In this document: piece by piece, positions 8,799 through 18,065 of the stretch
Position numbering within the stretch: the first letter of the stretch is position 1
Layout of the letters: every line of letters starts with the position of its first letter
Assembly (NCBI GenBank): GCA_031180825.1
Contig: JAPSLM010000015.1
Span: 1 to 64,000 of the forward strand
From: Paenibacillus sp.
Lineage (GTDB): Bacteria; Bacillota; Bacilli; Paenibacillales; NBRC-103111
Direction: 5' to 3'
DNA length: 64,000 bases
Made by a program: the position numbers and the translations under genes
Notes under the pieces: generated by a model
What the model saw: only the letters and a program-made list of their open reading frames with translations
Told to the model about the DNA's origin: nothing
Databases searched by the model: none

Positions 8799-10064
8799 TT
8801 AAACCCAGCCTCTCCAGCGCATGGCTTCCGCCATTTTTCGGAGGCCTGCAATATAGGCGGCCAGCCTCATGTCCACCTTGCTCTCCAATGCAATTTGATG
8901 GACTCCGCGAAAGGCTTTGACCAAAATGCGGTCCAGCTTCTGATGGATCTCGGCTTCGGACCAATAGCAGCCCTGGTTGTTTTGAACCCATTCGAAGTAC
9001 GAAACGACGCCCCCGCCTGCGCTCGCCAGCACGTCGGGAACGAGCAGCACGCCCCGGGAGGCGAGCATTTCCGTAGCCTTCGCGGTCGTCGGTCCGTTCG
9101 CCGCCTCGACGACGATTTTGGCTTGAATGCCGGCCGCGTTCTCTTCCGTAATCTGGTTCTCGATGGCGGCCGGGATAAGGATATCGCAAGCCTGCACAAG
9201 CATCTCCCGGTTGGAAATGGCATTTGCAAACAGGTGGGTGACCGCGCCTAACGCATCCCGTTTCTCCAGCAAATAATCGACATCGAGGCCGCCGGGGTGA
9301 TACAGAGCGCCGCCGGCGTCCGAAATTCCTACGATCTTCGCTCCGGCGTCGTGCAGAAATTTGGCCAGATAGCCTCCGGCATGGCCGAACCCCTGAACGA
9401 TCACCTTCGCGCCGCTCAGCTCCACGCCGGCCGCCTTCGCCGCTTCGCGCAGCACGATCGTCACGCCTTTGGCCGTCGAGGACTCCCTGCCCGCCGAACC
9501 GCCCAGCACGAGCGGCTTGCCGGTAATAAAGCCGGGGGAGTCGAATTCGCGGAGACGGCTGTACTCATCCGTCATCCAAGCCATCATTTGCGCATTCGTG
9601 TACGTATCCGGGGCCAAAATATCCTTCGTCGGGCCGACGATCTGGCTGATCGCCCGGACATACCCGCGGCTCAGCCGCTCCAGCTCAGCGGCGGACATCG
9701 TGCGCGGATCGCACTCGATGCCTCCCATGCCCCCGCCGTACGGGAGGTCGGTCAGACCGCATTGGATGCTCATCTCCATCGACAAAGCGGTTATTTCCTC
9801 CGGCGTTACCGCGGGATGAAACCGAATGCCGCCCTTGGTCGGCCCCGCCGCATTGTTATGCTGAGCCCGGTAGCCGGTGAATACCCGGACGGAGCCGTCG
9901 TCCATGCGTATGGGAATGTGAACCGTCATCAAGCGAAGGGGCCGCTTCACCAGCTCGTAAAACGAGTCCGCGCAGCCCATATGCTCCAGCGCCTTCCTGA
10001 TGAGCTGCTGCGTTCGCTCCAAGACGCTTAATTGTTCCGTATGCCGAACCGTTTCGACTGCCAT
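8799..10064 (-). CDS. Glutamate dehydrogenase homologue lacking two active-site lysines
   Basis: A 421-residue protein collinear with RocG/GudB: N-terminal substrate domain, Rossmann domain with VIVQGFGHAGGYLA near 225, and the usual C-terminal DMRLAAY...RWRGWV. The first substrate lysine (Lys77, GPTKGGIRFHP) and Asp153 (APDTYTN) are kept. Two other active-site lysines are changed. The second substrate lysine is Gln101 (MSIQCGL), and the catalytic lysine of PYGGGKGG is Met113 (PYGGGMGG). The codons are clear at 9762-9764 and 9726-9728. It may not oxidise glutamate and could be regulatory or altered in substrate. It is the first operon gene; the ATG follows GGAGGTGG. Confidence 0.85.
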   Translation of the reverse strand: MAVETVRHTEQLSVLERTQQLIRKALEHMGCADSFYELVKRPLRLMTVHIPIRMDDGSVRVFTGYRAQHNNAAGPTKGGIRFHPAVTPEEITALSMEMSIQCGLTDLPYGGGMGGIECDPRTMSAAELERLSRGYVRAISQIVGPTKDILAPDTYTNAQMMAWMTDEYSRLREFDSPGFITGKPLVLGGSAGRESSTAKGVTIVLREAAKAAGVELSGAKVIVQGFGHAGGYLAKFLHDAGAKIVGISDAGGALYHPGGLDVDYLLEKRDALGAVTHLFANAISNREMLVQACDILIPAAIENQITEENAAGIQAKIVVEAANGPTTAKATEMLASRGVLLVPDVLASAGGGVVSYFEWVQNNQGCYWSEAEIHQKLDRILVKAFRGVHQIALESKVDMRLAAYIAGLRKMAEAMRWRGWV

Positions 10065-10167
10065 CGTTCCACCTCCGGCCTCTGCGTTAGGGCTGCGATT
10101 ACTTGTAGTTTAAACCAGCTAAAGCGCTCGATCTATTCGACCGACGAATCCAAAATGAGCGCGCTTT

Positions 10168-10186
10168 TTTATACATAAGGTATAAA
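10168..10186. promoter_or_regulatory. Palindrome TTTATAC-N5-GTATAAA, candidate PucR operator
   Basis: A perfect 7-5-7 inverted repeat lies between the divergent dehydrogenase operon and the PucR gene, just upstream of the PucR promoter and about 100 bp from the operon start. Its position suits an autoregulated divergent regulator. Binding by this PucR protein is an inference. Confidence 0.45.
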
Positions 10187-10193
10187 TTCCAGC

Positions 10194-10222
10194 TTGCCCG
10201 AAATGACGGGCCGTGATATAAC
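10194..10222 (+). promoter_or_regulatory. SigA-type promoter of the PucR gene
   Basis: TTGCCC (10194-10199), a 17-nt spacer, then TATAAC (10217-10222). This would start transcription about 33 bp before the ATG at 10262. Confidence 0.55.
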
Positions 10223-10261
10223 TTACTCAAGCCAATCCGCACAGAAAAGGGGATCATTCCT

Positions 10262-11917
10262 ATGGGAATTAGCATTCAAGAAGCGATCCAGCTGCCCGTG
10301 ATGTCGCAGACGAAATTGGTCGCCGGATTCGACGGCATGAACAATATCATCAAGTGGGTCACCATCGTCGAAGTCATCGAAGACATCGACCGGCTGCAGG
10401 AAGGCGAGTTCCTGATTACGACCGGCTTCGGCCTGATGGAAAGCGAAGAGAAACGCAGCCAGTTCCACAAGCTGCTGTCCAACAAGAAGCTGTCCGGCGT
10501 CGCGATGTACACCGGGTTTTACTTGCGCGAAATTCCCCAATCGTTCATCGACATTGCGAACCGCTCCGCCCTTCCGCTGCTGGAAATCCCGACGGATATC
10601 AACTTTTCGGTCATTACCAAGGCGATCCTGGAGCAGATCGTCAACAACCAGTTCCGCATGTTCGAGCATTCGATCAACATCCACAAGGAATTTACCCGTC
10701 TGGTCCTGGATAACCAAGGGATCCAGGCGATCACCGACACGCTGTCGCGGCTGACGGACGGCAGCATCGTGCTGTTCGATGCGGATGCCTCCATCGTCTC
10801 GGACCGGATCGTTCATGACGCGGTCCGCCGGATCGGCCAGAATCGGCTTCTGCTCTTTTCCGAGCCGTTGCAGCCGCCTTTTGAACAGCAGCTTCTTCAC
10901 TTCAACAATCATGAAAGCGAATACACAATATCGCTGTATCCGGTTATGGCCAATCAGACGAACTACGGCTGGATTGCGGCCATCAAGGATAAAGACCTAT
11001 GGAAGGACATCGACCAGATTGCAGTGGAGCATGCGGCCACCGTGTATGCGATTGAATTTCTGCGGCATAAAGCGATTTTGGATACGGAAATCCGTTTTCA
11101 AGGCGAATTTCTCGATCAAGTGTTATCCAAAAATTTTACCAATAAAGCCGAAGTGATCGAGCGCGGCAAAAAGCTGGGCTTCGATCCGAGCGGCAGTCAA
11201 GCCGTGCTGCAAATCAAGGTGGAGAACCTCCCGTCCGACCTCGAGCGCCGTACGCTGGACGACATGCTGGACCGGCTGTATCAGGTCGTGAATCAGGCCA
11301 TGAGCAAGCATAACCGCCAGTTTCTGCTGCGCAACCGGCTGGACGGCTGCGTTATCCTGATGGGAACGGGAGGCAAAAGCACGGCTCCCGAAGCCGCAGA
11401 GGAAGCTTCGCTTCTGGCCGTACAGGACATCGCCGACAAATGGAGCGCGTTCTATCCCGGATTCCCGCTGCGGATCGGCATCGGCAAAAGCTACGCCGAT
11501 CTGGCCGACCTGGCCAAAAGCGCGCAGGAAGCGCACCGGGCTCTCGTCTTCGCCAAGCTGCTGCACAAGCCGAAGCCCGTCGTTCATTATGACGATCTGG
11601 GACTGTACCACTTCCTGATCCAAATGCAGGAGCACGGTATGGACTTGCGGCAGTTTGCCGAGGAGCAGCTCGGGGCTTTGATGCAAAACAAACGTCAAGG
11701 AGCCGACCTGCTTCAAACGCTCGAAACGTACCTGTACCATAACCAGAGCCTGCATGTGACCGCAGCCGAGCTGTTCATTCACCGCCATACGCTGAAATAC
11801 CGGCTGAACCAGATCGAGAAGAAAACGCGGCGGAATCTTCAGTCCTCGGAAGACCGCTTAAAGCTGGAGATCGCGATCATGGCCTACAAGCTGACCGTTT
11901 CCTCCGAGGAGCTGTAG
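10262..11917 (+). CDS. PucR-family transcriptional regulator
   Basis: A 551-residue regulator with the PucR layout: an N-terminal PucR sensory domain (about 1-125, with GEFLITTGFGL), a central GGDEF-like/CdaR region (about 300-420), and a C-terminal PucR-type helix-turn-helix (about 485-540, with AAELFIHRHTLKYRLNQIEK). PucR proteins often activate catabolic operons for purines, GABA or other amines. It is divergent from the catabolic operon with 197 bp between starts, so it is the likely activator of that operon. Its last 34 bp overlap the convergent amino-acid permease gene. Confidence 0.85.
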   Translation: MGISIQEAIQLPVMSQTKLVAGFDGMNNIIKWVTIVEVIEDIDRLQEGEFLITTGFGLMESEEKRSQFHKLLSNKKLSGVAMYTGFYLREIPQSFIDIANRSALPLLEIPTDINFSVITKAILEQIVNNQFRMFEHSINIHKEFTRLVLDNQGIQAITDTLSRLTDGSIVLFDADASIVSDRIVHDAVRRIGQNRLLLFSEPLQPPFEQQLLHFNNHESEYTISLYPVMANQTNYGWIAAIKDKDLWKDIDQIAVEHAATVYAIEFLRHKAILDTEIRFQGEFLDQVLSKNFTNKAEVIERGKKLGFDPSGSQAVLQIKVENLPSDLERRTLDDMLDRLYQVVNQAMSKHNRQFLLRNRLDGCVILMGTGGKSTAPEAAEEASLLAVQDIADKWSAFYPGFPLRIGIGKSYADLADLAKSAQEAHRALVFAKLLHKPKPVVHYDDLGLYHFLIQMQEHGMDLRQFAEEQLGALMQNKRQGADLLQTLETYLYHNQSLHVTAAELFIHRHTLKYRLNQIEKKTRRNLQSSEDRLKLEIAIMAYKLTVSSEEL

Positions 11918-12600
11918 CGGGCGCGCGGCTTGGCGCTTGCTTCCCTGCTTTTCGCTTTGGCGTTGACATCGAGTCTGGCTTCCAGCTTGCCCACCACAAA
12001 CGTAAAGAGCATGACCAGAGCCAAATAATATAACCCGGCCACGACATACGTTTCCAGCTGCTTGAAGTTCGCGGCCGCTTCGCTTAACGCCGCCCCCCAC
12101 AAATCGGACATGCCGACGTAGGCGACGAGCGACGATTCCTTCAGTCCCAATATGAACTGGTTACCGAGCGGAGGAATGGCGACTTTGAACGCCTGCGGCA
12201 AAATAATTCTCCGCATCGCCTGCGGATACGTCATCCCGAGCGAGCGGGCCGCTTCCATCTGGCCGCGGTCGATCGATTGAATCGCGCCGCGGAAAATTTC
12301 CGCGATGTACGCGCCGCCGTGAATCGCCAGCGCGAACACTCCCGCCCAAAATTGCGACAGCAAAATAATGTTGGATATGCCGAAGTACAGCACGGCGATC
12401 TGGATAATGAGCGGCGTTCCGCGGATCAGCGTAATGTAGAAGGACGCAACGGCGTTCAGGACGCGGCTTTTCGACAGCCGGAAAAAGGCGAAGACCAGAC
12501 CGATGACACTTCCGAGCAGAAGAGAAACCAACGTTATGCGAACGGTTAACCAGGTCGCTTTCAGAAACACGTCGTAACTGGACAGCAAGATTTCGATCAT
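11884..12600 (-). CDS. Amino-acid ABC transporter permease
   Basis: A 238-residue HisM/GlnP-type inner-membrane permease with about five membrane segments. The EAA loop, which contacts the ATPase, is in QMEAARSLGMTYPQAMRRIILPQ. It is the last gene of a three-gene operon (ATPase, binding protein, permease). The C-terminus is long and polar, with an Ala/Lys/Arg/Ser-rich tail. The ATG follows GAGGTGA. A single permease suggests a homodimeric channel. The neighbouring amine catabolic genes suggest, but do not prove, uptake of a related amino acid. Confidence 0.9.
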   Translation of the reverse strand: MIEILLSSYDVFLKATWLTVRITLVSLLLGSVIGLVFAFFRLSKSRVLNAVASFYITLIRGTPLIIQIAVLYFGISNIILLSQFWAGVFALAIHGGAYIAEIFRGAIQSIDRGQMEAARSLGMTYPQAMRRIILPQAFKVAIPPLGNQFILGLKESSLVAYVGMSDLWGAALSEAAANFKQLETYVVAGLYYLALVMLFTFVVGKLEARLDVNAKAKSREASAKPRARYSSSEETVSL

Positions 12601-12628
12601 CGGGTCACCTCATCTGAATATCGTTTCG

Positions 12629-13432
12629 TTACTTTTGCAAAATATTTCTGCCGAACCACTTCTCGCTCAGCTTGTCGTACGTCCCGTCCTTCACCATTTC
12701 CTCAATAGCCTTGTTTAATTGCTCCAGCAGGGCTTGATCCTCCTTGCGGACCGCGATTCCCATTTCCTGCATCGTCAGCGGCTCTCCTACGGCCTTGATC
12801 GCTGTGGCGCTTTCCTTGATCATGCGGAAGCCGACCAAATCGTCCGTAATGACCGCGTCCACCCGTCCCGTCGGCAGATCCAGCAAGGCCGTCAGATCGC
12901 TGTCGTACTCGGTAATGTTGCCCGCGTCCGTCCGTTCGGCCGCCAGACTTTTGAACAAGCTTGCCTTCAGCACGCCGATTTTCTTGCCTTTCAGATCGGC
13001 CGCGGATTTGATCGTCTCGTTCGTCTTGGCGACGAAGATTTGCGCGCCCGACCGGTAGTAAGGCGTCGTGAAGTTGACCGTCTTCTGGCGTTCCGGCGTA
13101 ATCGCCATGCTGCCCAGAATCGCATCGTATTTCTTCGAGAGAAGACCCGGGATGATCGTTTCCCACGGGTTCGTGACCGGCTCGGCCTTTACTCCCATTT
13201 TCTTGGCCAGCTCGCTTCCGAACTCGACGTCAAAGCCGACCAGATTGCCGTTTTCCTTGTAGTTGAAAGGCTTGTACAGCCCGCTCATCGCAAAATGAAA
13301 CGCTTTCACTTGTCCGGACTCTTTGCCGTCGCCAGACGCCGCAGACGGTGTTTTGCCTGTCGAAGCACAGCCGGCGAGCAGCATAGTCCCTACCAGCATC
13401 GACAACAAGGAAACGATCATTCTTTTTTTCAT
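12629..13432 (-). CDS. Amino-acid ABC transporter substrate-binding lipoprotein
   Basis: A 267-residue family 3 solute-binding protein. A lipoprotein signal peptide ends in LLAGC, so the Cys near residue 22 would be lipidated and the protein tethered outside the membrane. Typical motifs follow: FKPFNYKENGNLVGFDVEFG-like cluster early on, DAILGSMAITPER near 105, and the C-terminal DGTYDKLSEKWFG. I chose the ATG at 13432, eight bases after AGGAGG; a GTG lies one codon earlier. Ligand specificity cannot be read from the sequence. Confidence 0.9.
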   Translation of the reverse strand: MKKRMIVSLLSMLVGTMLLAGCASTGKTPSAASGDGKESGQVKAFHFAMSGLYKPFNYKENGNLVGFDVEFGSELAKKMGVKAEPVTNPWETIIPGLLSKKYDAILGSMAITPERQKTVNFTTPYYRSGAQIFVAKTNETIKSAADLKGKKIGVLKASLFKSLAAERTDAGNITEYDSDLTALLDLPTGRVDAVITDDLVGFRMIKESATAIKAVGEPLTMQEMGIAVRKEDQALLEQLNKAIEEMVKDGTYDKLSEKWFGRNILQK

Positions 13433-13474
13433 CACACATTCCTCCTGTAAGTTGGTCTTAGGCTGCGTTGCTTT

Positions 13475-14197
13475 TTATAGGATGCTGCGCAAAAACTGTT
13501 GAGCCCGTTCCGTCTGCGGATTGACAAAAAATTGTTCAGGATGGGCTTCCTCCAATATTTTTCCGTCGCTCATGAAGACGACGCGGTCGGCTACCTCGCG
13601 GGCGAAGCCCATCTCATGGGTGACGACGATCATCGTCATGCCTTCCTTGGCCAGCTGCTTCATTACCTGAAGCACCTCGCCGACAAGCTCGGGGTCCAGA
13701 GCCGAGGTCGGCTCGTCGAACAGCATAATTTTCGGCGCCATGGCGAGCGCCCGGGCGATGGCGACGCGCTGCTTCTGTCCGCCGGACAGCATGCCGGGAT
13801 ATTCGTGCGCCTTATCCCTCAGCCCTACCTTGTCCAAGAGGTCGTAGGCGTTGTCGACGGCCGTTTTCTTTTTGATCTTCTTCACATGGATCGGAGCTTC
13901 GATCACGTTCTCCAGTACCGTTTTATGGGGAAACAGATTAAAATGCTGGAACACCATGCCGACCTCCTGCCGGATCTGGTTCAGATTCGACTTGTGAGGA
14001 TCCCGCTTCTCCCCGAAAATATAAACTTCCCCGTCGTCATAAAGCTCGAGGAAGTTCAGACACCGCAGCAGCGTGCTTTTCCCCGAGCCGCTCGCTCCGA
14101 GCAGGACGACGACTTCTTTTTCCCGTACGTTTAAATTGATGCCCTTCAGGACGTTAACGGAGCCGAATGACTTGACCAAGGCGTTAACTTGAATCAT
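13475..14197 (-). CDS. Amino-acid ABC transporter ATP-binding protein (GlnQ-like)
   Basis: A 240-residue ABC ATPase with Walker [10 protein letters not shown] (about 33-41), a Q-loop in [13 protein letters not shown], the signature LSGGQKQR, Walker [13 protein letters not shown] and the switch His in VVTHEMGF. It is the first gene of the importer operon and has AAGGAGG upstream. The GlnQ/HisP family powers uptake of polar amino acids. Confidence 0.92.
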   Translation of the reverse strand: MIQVNALVKSFGSVNVLKGINLNVREKEVVVLLGASGSGKSTLLRCLNFLELYDDGEVYIFGEKRDPHKSNLNQIRQEVGMVFQHFNLFPHKTVLENVIEAPIHVKKIKKKTAVDNAYDLLDKVGLRDKAHEYPGMLSGGQKQRVAIARALAMAPKIMLFDEPTSALDPELVGEVLQVMKQLAKEGMTMIVVTHEMGFAREVADRVVFMSDGKILEEAHPEQFFVNPQTERAQQFLRSIL

Positions 14198-14425
14198 GAA
14201 TTAACCTCCTTGCGGGAGTAGTCTAGGTTGCAGAAGAAAGCGCATTCTTTTTGTCTTGCAGCTTGTCCCCGAAAAGTTTACCTGGTTAAATAGTAATACA
14301 GAAACCGCTTACAATCTATTCGCCGACAGAACGAAAAAAGCTTCCCGCTTTTTGTACGCCATGTATATAAATCATACCGATTTTGACGGCCGAAAGCTGT
14401 GGAAACTGTTGGAAAGGACAAAAAC
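14198..14425. other. Intergenic upstream region of the amino-acid importer operon
   Basis: No gene was found. The minus strand offers only a weak promoter-like pair (TTGTAA, then TATTTA at a 16-nt spacing) near 14270-14310. Confidence 0.3.
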
Positions 14426-14450
14426 AAGCCCATCCCCTAGGGGCGGGCTT
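14426..14450 (-). terminator. Terminator of the YesN/YesM-type operon
   Basis: AAGCCCgCCCCTAGGGGatGGGCTT forms a tight hairpin on the minus strand. GTTTTTG follows, just after the response-regulator stop at 14470. Confidence 0.8.
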
Positions 14451-14469
14451 CGTTGTGGTGTCCAAAAGC

Positions 14470-16104
14470 TCAGCCAAGTTCCTTCAAGGCTTGCTTCCGA
14501 AACTCGTTCGGCGTCATCTGCTCCTGCTTCTTGAAGACGCGGCTGAAATATTTTTCGTCATGGTACCCAACCATTTGCGCGATCTGAGCGACTTTGAGAT
14601 AGGGGCTGATGAGCAGCAGCTTCGCTTTCTCCACCCGAATCCGATTGACGAAATCGATCATCGTTTCCTGAAATTCCATTTTGAATTTGCGGGAAATGTA
14701 TTCGCGGTTTAAGTGAAACCGTGCGGAGATGTCTTGCAGCGTAATGTCCTGGGTATAGTGCATCTCGATATAACGGGCAATTTCTCGCATCGGGTTGCTA
14801 TTCACGGCTTGCATGGAAATCAAAATTTGCGACAGCTCGACTAACCGGTTCGTCATGGTCTGCTGAAGCAGCAATAAAGAAAGCTTCCCGTCCTCGTCAA
14901 GCGGAATGACAAATTGACCGTTCTCTTGAGGCCATTGCGGCGATTCATGGCATGCTTGGAAAAACTCTTCCACCCATCCGGCCCTCGCCACGTTGAACTC
15001 GTCCCACCACATTTTCAGCTGCTCCATCGTAATCGTAGGCATGGCGCGGATTTCTTGAAACCATTCGCCGACCGTATGCCGGATCTGCTCGTGATTTCCG
15101 CTTCTGACCGCCAGCCGGATCTTTTCTTCATATTTGCCGAAGCGCACCGAACCGATACGCGGTGCCGCCGATGACGGACGATACGCATGGATCCGTGCGG
15201 CAAGGTCGAGCAGGTTACGCCCGTTTAACGCTTCGAGAGCTTGCGTATACGCTTGATGCAGCCCGTCCGGGAAGGCGCATGCCGCACTCACGCCGAAATC
15301 GGCCGTCCCTTTCAAAGTCCGGTCGAGGCCGTCCGATATTTTCCGCAGCCATCTTGCAGCCGAGTCCGGCTCGTCCCAAAGCAGCAGTACGATCTCGTAA
15401 GGCTTGTTCCAGTTGCGGAACGCCGTTCCTTGGCCCGCCGTTTGGATAAAATCATTGCAAATATTCAGCACGGAAAAGAAAAGCAAATCCATGCTGGCTC
15501 TGTACTTGTCCCGGATCGGCCGCTGCATCGTGTTCAGGTCGAGAATGGCGACCTGACAGGAACGAACGTCCGACAGCTCGGGAAATTCGCGAAGATACGA
15601 CTCCCCGGGAAGCGGCACGCTGCCCGAAGCGGCGTCGGTCAATAACCGGGACAGCAGCTTGTCTCGGTACATCGGCTTTAATTGATTGACTTCCTTGTTC
15701 TTTTCGTGAAACTGAAGCTTGGCCCGGTTCGTTTCGTTCCAGCTGGCCACGGCTTTGCCCACCGCTTCCTGCAAATGACCGCGGTCAATCGGCTTCAGCA
15801 AATAATCGGTTCCTCCGAATTTGACGGTATGGCGTACAAATTCGAAGTCGTTGAAACCGCTGATGACGATCTTTTTACAGTCCGCCGCATGAATTTCCAT
15901 CCATTCCATCAGCTCAAGGCCCGATTTTACAGGCATCATGATGTCCGTTATGACCAATTGGGGCCGATGCTCCCGGATCAGCTCGACCGCCTCGGTGCCG
16001 TCCTCCGCTTCCAGCACCGTCTGAAAGCCGAAGGCTTCCCAATCAATCAGCTTGCGGACTGTTTTGCGGACATGCTTTTCATCATCGACGAGTAGCACTT
16101 TCAT
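14470..16104 (-). CDS. AraC-type response regulator (YesN family)
   Basis: A 544-residue regulator. The receiver domain (about 1-125) carries the phospho-acceptor Asp54 in VITDIMMP, the acidic pair DDE and the Lys in LLKPID. A long middle region is followed by two AraC helix-turn-helix motifs (about 445-544, with DISARFHLNREYISRKF and QIAQMVGYHDEKYFSRVFKK). It overlaps the kinase gene by the ATGA tetranucleotide, so the two are co-translated. YesN-type regulators usually switch on a nearby carbohydrate importer. The divergent ABC operon starting at 18066 is the obvious target, and a shared promoter motif there supports this. Confidence 0.92.
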   Translation of the reverse strand: MKVLLVDDEKHVRKTVRKLIDWEAFGFQTVLEAEDGTEAVELIREHRPQLVITDIMMPVKSGLELMEWMEIHAADCKKIVISGFNDFEFVRHTVKFGGTDYLLKPIDRGHLQEAVGKAVASWNETNRAKLQFHEKNKEVNQLKPMYRDKLLSRLLTDAASGSVPLPGESYLREFPELSDVRSCQVAILDLNTMQRPIRDKYRASMDLLFFSVLNICNDFIQTAGQGTAFRNWNKPYEIVLLLWDEPDSAARWLRKISDGLDRTLKGTADFGVSAACAFPDGLHQAYTQALEALNGRNLLDLAARIHAYRPSSAAPRIGSVRFGKYEEKIRLAVRSGNHEQIRHTVGEWFQEIRAMPTITMEQLKMWWDEFNVARAGWVEEFFQACHESPQWPQENGQFVIPLDEDGKLSLLLLQQTMTNRLVELSQILISMQAVNSNPMREIARYIEMHYTQDITLQDISARFHLNREYISRKFKMEFQETMIDFVNRIRVEKAKLLLISPYLKVAQIAQMVGYHDEKYFSRVFKKQEQMTPNEFRKQALKELG

Positions 16105-17903
16105 AGCGCAGTCACCTCTTGATGTGTAGTAGGTACCGTCATCGTGATTTTCAGACCGTGCGGCTCGTTCGGTTCGAGCTGCAAGCCGGCCTCCTCCCCG
16201 TAATAGAGGCGAAGCCGGAACATGACGTTCATGAGCCCGATACGCTCTCCGCTATCGGAGGGCTCGGATTGCTTGCCGGACAACTGGGTATTCAAGGCGG
16301 CAAGCCGATCTTCGGAAATGCCTGCTCCGTTATCTTCGACGACAACTTGCAGCTTCCCGTCCAGCAATGCCGTGCCGATCTTCAATACGCCCGTGTGATG
16401 CGACTTATGGAAACCGTGTTTAAAATAATTCTCCACGAGCGGCTGGATGATCATTTTCGGAATCGGAACCGACCCGACTTGTTCGTCCAAGTCGTATTCA
16501 ATGTTCAATTTCTCCTCGAACCGCTGCCGCTGCAGCAGCAAATAATGATCGACATAGGCGAGCTCCTGCGATAAGGGCACGATCGTGTCTTTCGTATTCA
16601 TGCTGTAATGCATCATCCGGCCCAAGGAAGAGACGAGCTCGTACACTTCGGGCGCATCGTTGTCCAGCGCGGAGGCGCCGATGGATTGCAGCGCATTGTT
16701 AAGGAAATGCGGATTGACCTGCGCCTGCAGCATTTTGAGCTGCGTCGTCTTGTTGGCCAGCTTAAGCTTATATTCGCGGAAAATCAGATCGTTGATCGTC
16801 TCCATCATCGTACGGAACCGTTTGGCGAGAATGCCGAATTCGTCATTGCGGACGATCTCGATCGGTTCCTCCAGCTGGCCCGATTGAATTTTGCTCATGC
16901 TGCGGATCAATTGTTTAATCGGATGCGTAAAGCGGATCGAGACGTATAAGACAGCTGCGGTTGCAATGGATAAGGACAAGACGGCGATGGCGGTATTGAT
17001 CATGGTCAGCGTGCGGGCATGTCCGTACAAATAATCTCCGGGGATTCGCTTCACGACCGTCCAATCCAAATAAGACAGCTTGATTTTATCGAATAAAAGG
17101 ATGCCGTCGTACCCGGATTCGTCTTTTTCCATACTGCCTGCGGGCGCGTCATCGCCGAGCATGCGCGGAACCCAGGCTTGGTCCAGCCTTTTTCCGATTT
17201 CCGATTCGTCCGACGCATAGATCACCGAACCGTCGCCGTCCAAAATGTACATGTCCTCATGAGCCGCATCGTACAATTGAGCGCATAATTTGCGAAGAGC
17301 CTCCAATTGAACATCAATCCCCAGAAGCCCGATCTGCTCCGACGTCGGCACCCGAAACAAGGGGCGGTACATGGAAAAAACAAGCTCCGGTTTCGTCTGC
17401 GGAAATTGCTGCAGGCCGTAGTCGTTGCTCCAATGCGTCGGAATCGTTTTGGCGGCATAAGGGGCGATTTTCAGCTCTGCCGGCGGGACTTTCGCTTGTC
17501 CGCGCAGGAAATTGTCCTTTTGCATTAAAAACGAATCTTGTCCGTTATCCAAATACAAATATACCTGATAAATGTTTTTCGTCGCTTTGGAAACGAGCTG
17601 AAGCGCGGTGTAAACGTAAGATTGATCCACAGGGTCGGCTACGCCGTTGGATAGAATGCCGTCCAGTTTTTTGTTGGAATAAAGAATGAGCGAAGCGTTG
17701 TTGACAGCTCCCAGAAAATTAGAAATGTTCGATTTCCCTTCGGACAGCAGCCGCGTATTTTCCATGATGGTCCGTTCTTTCACGGACTCCTTGGTATAAA
17801 AATACGTGACGACAATCGACGCGGTCGTAGGAATTACAATCGAAATCAGCATCAGAGCGATCAGCTTGTAACGTACGCTTGTAAGCAGCAAACGCATTCC
17901 CAT
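16101..17903 (-). CDS. Sensor histidine kinase (YesM family)
   Basis: About 600 residues. A first membrane segment (about 10-32) is followed by an extracellular Cache-like sensing domain (about 35-285), a second membrane segment (about 290-312), a HAMP linker, the HisKA_7TM-like/His_kinase box with the phospho-His in QVNPHFLNNALQSI, and an HATPase domain (MIIQPLVENYFKHG, DNGAGI, GLMNV). It should sense an extracellular sugar or binding protein and phosphorylate the overlapping AraC-type regulator. The ATG two codons in (17897) has better spacing to AAAGGCGG than the first. Confidence 0.92.
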   Translation of the reverse strand: MGMRLLLTSVRYKLIALMLISIVIPTTASIVVTYFYTKESVKERTIMENTRLLSEGKSNISNFLGAVNNASLILYSNKKLDGILSNGVADPVDQSYVYTALQLVSKATKNIYQVYLYLDNGQDSFLMQKDNFLRGQAKVPPAELKIAPYAAKTIPTHWSNDYGLQQFPQTKPELVFSMYRPLFRVPTSEQIGLLGIDVQLEALRKLCAQLYDAAHEDMYILDGDGSVIYASDESEIGKRLDQAWVPRMLGDDAPAGSMEKDESGYDGILLFDKIKLSYLDWTVVKRIPGDYLYGHARTLTMINTAIAVLSLSIATAAVLYVSIRFTHPIKQLIRSMSKIQSGQLEEPIEIVRNDEFGILAKRFRTMMETINDLIFREYKLKLANKTTQLKMLQAQVNPHFLNNALQSIGASALDNDAPEVYELVSSLGRMMHYSMNTKDTIVPLSQELAYVDHYLLLQRQRFEEKLNIEYDLDEQVGSVPIPKMIIQPLVENYFKHGFHKSHHTGVLKIGTALLDGKLQVVVEDNGAGISEDRLAALNTQLSGKQSEPSDSGERIGLMNVMFRLRLYYGEEAGLQLEPNEPHGLKITMTVPTTHQEVTAL

Positions 17904-17970
17904 TCCGCCTTTCCCATCGTGCTTTTCGTGTTGTCAGCGCTTTCATTCTAACACCGCCGAGTCAAAATCG

Positions 17971-18025
17971 TCCACCTATCTTCTCAAATTCCTGAGTGGG
18001 AATGATTAGGCCCCGCCGATACAAT
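17971..18025 (+). promoter_or_regulatory. Activator-type promoter of the sugar ABC operon, box 1
   Basis: The motif TCCACCTA (17971-17978) is followed by TCAA, TGAGTG and a -10-like TACAAT (18020-18025). The same elements recur at 19798-19852 with identical spacing. There is no good -35 element, which fits activation by the neighbouring AraC-type regulator. Confidence 0.5.
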
Positions 18026-18065
18026 AAAGTTACTTTCAAACATCTTAGATAGGGAGGAACCTGTT

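Noticed and set aside
10119..10170. Terminator before pucR (AAAGCGCTC with GAGCGCGCTTT and a T-run)
   Set aside because: It lies upstream of the better pucR promoter and on the wrong side to end any plus-strand gene. The stem has mismatches.
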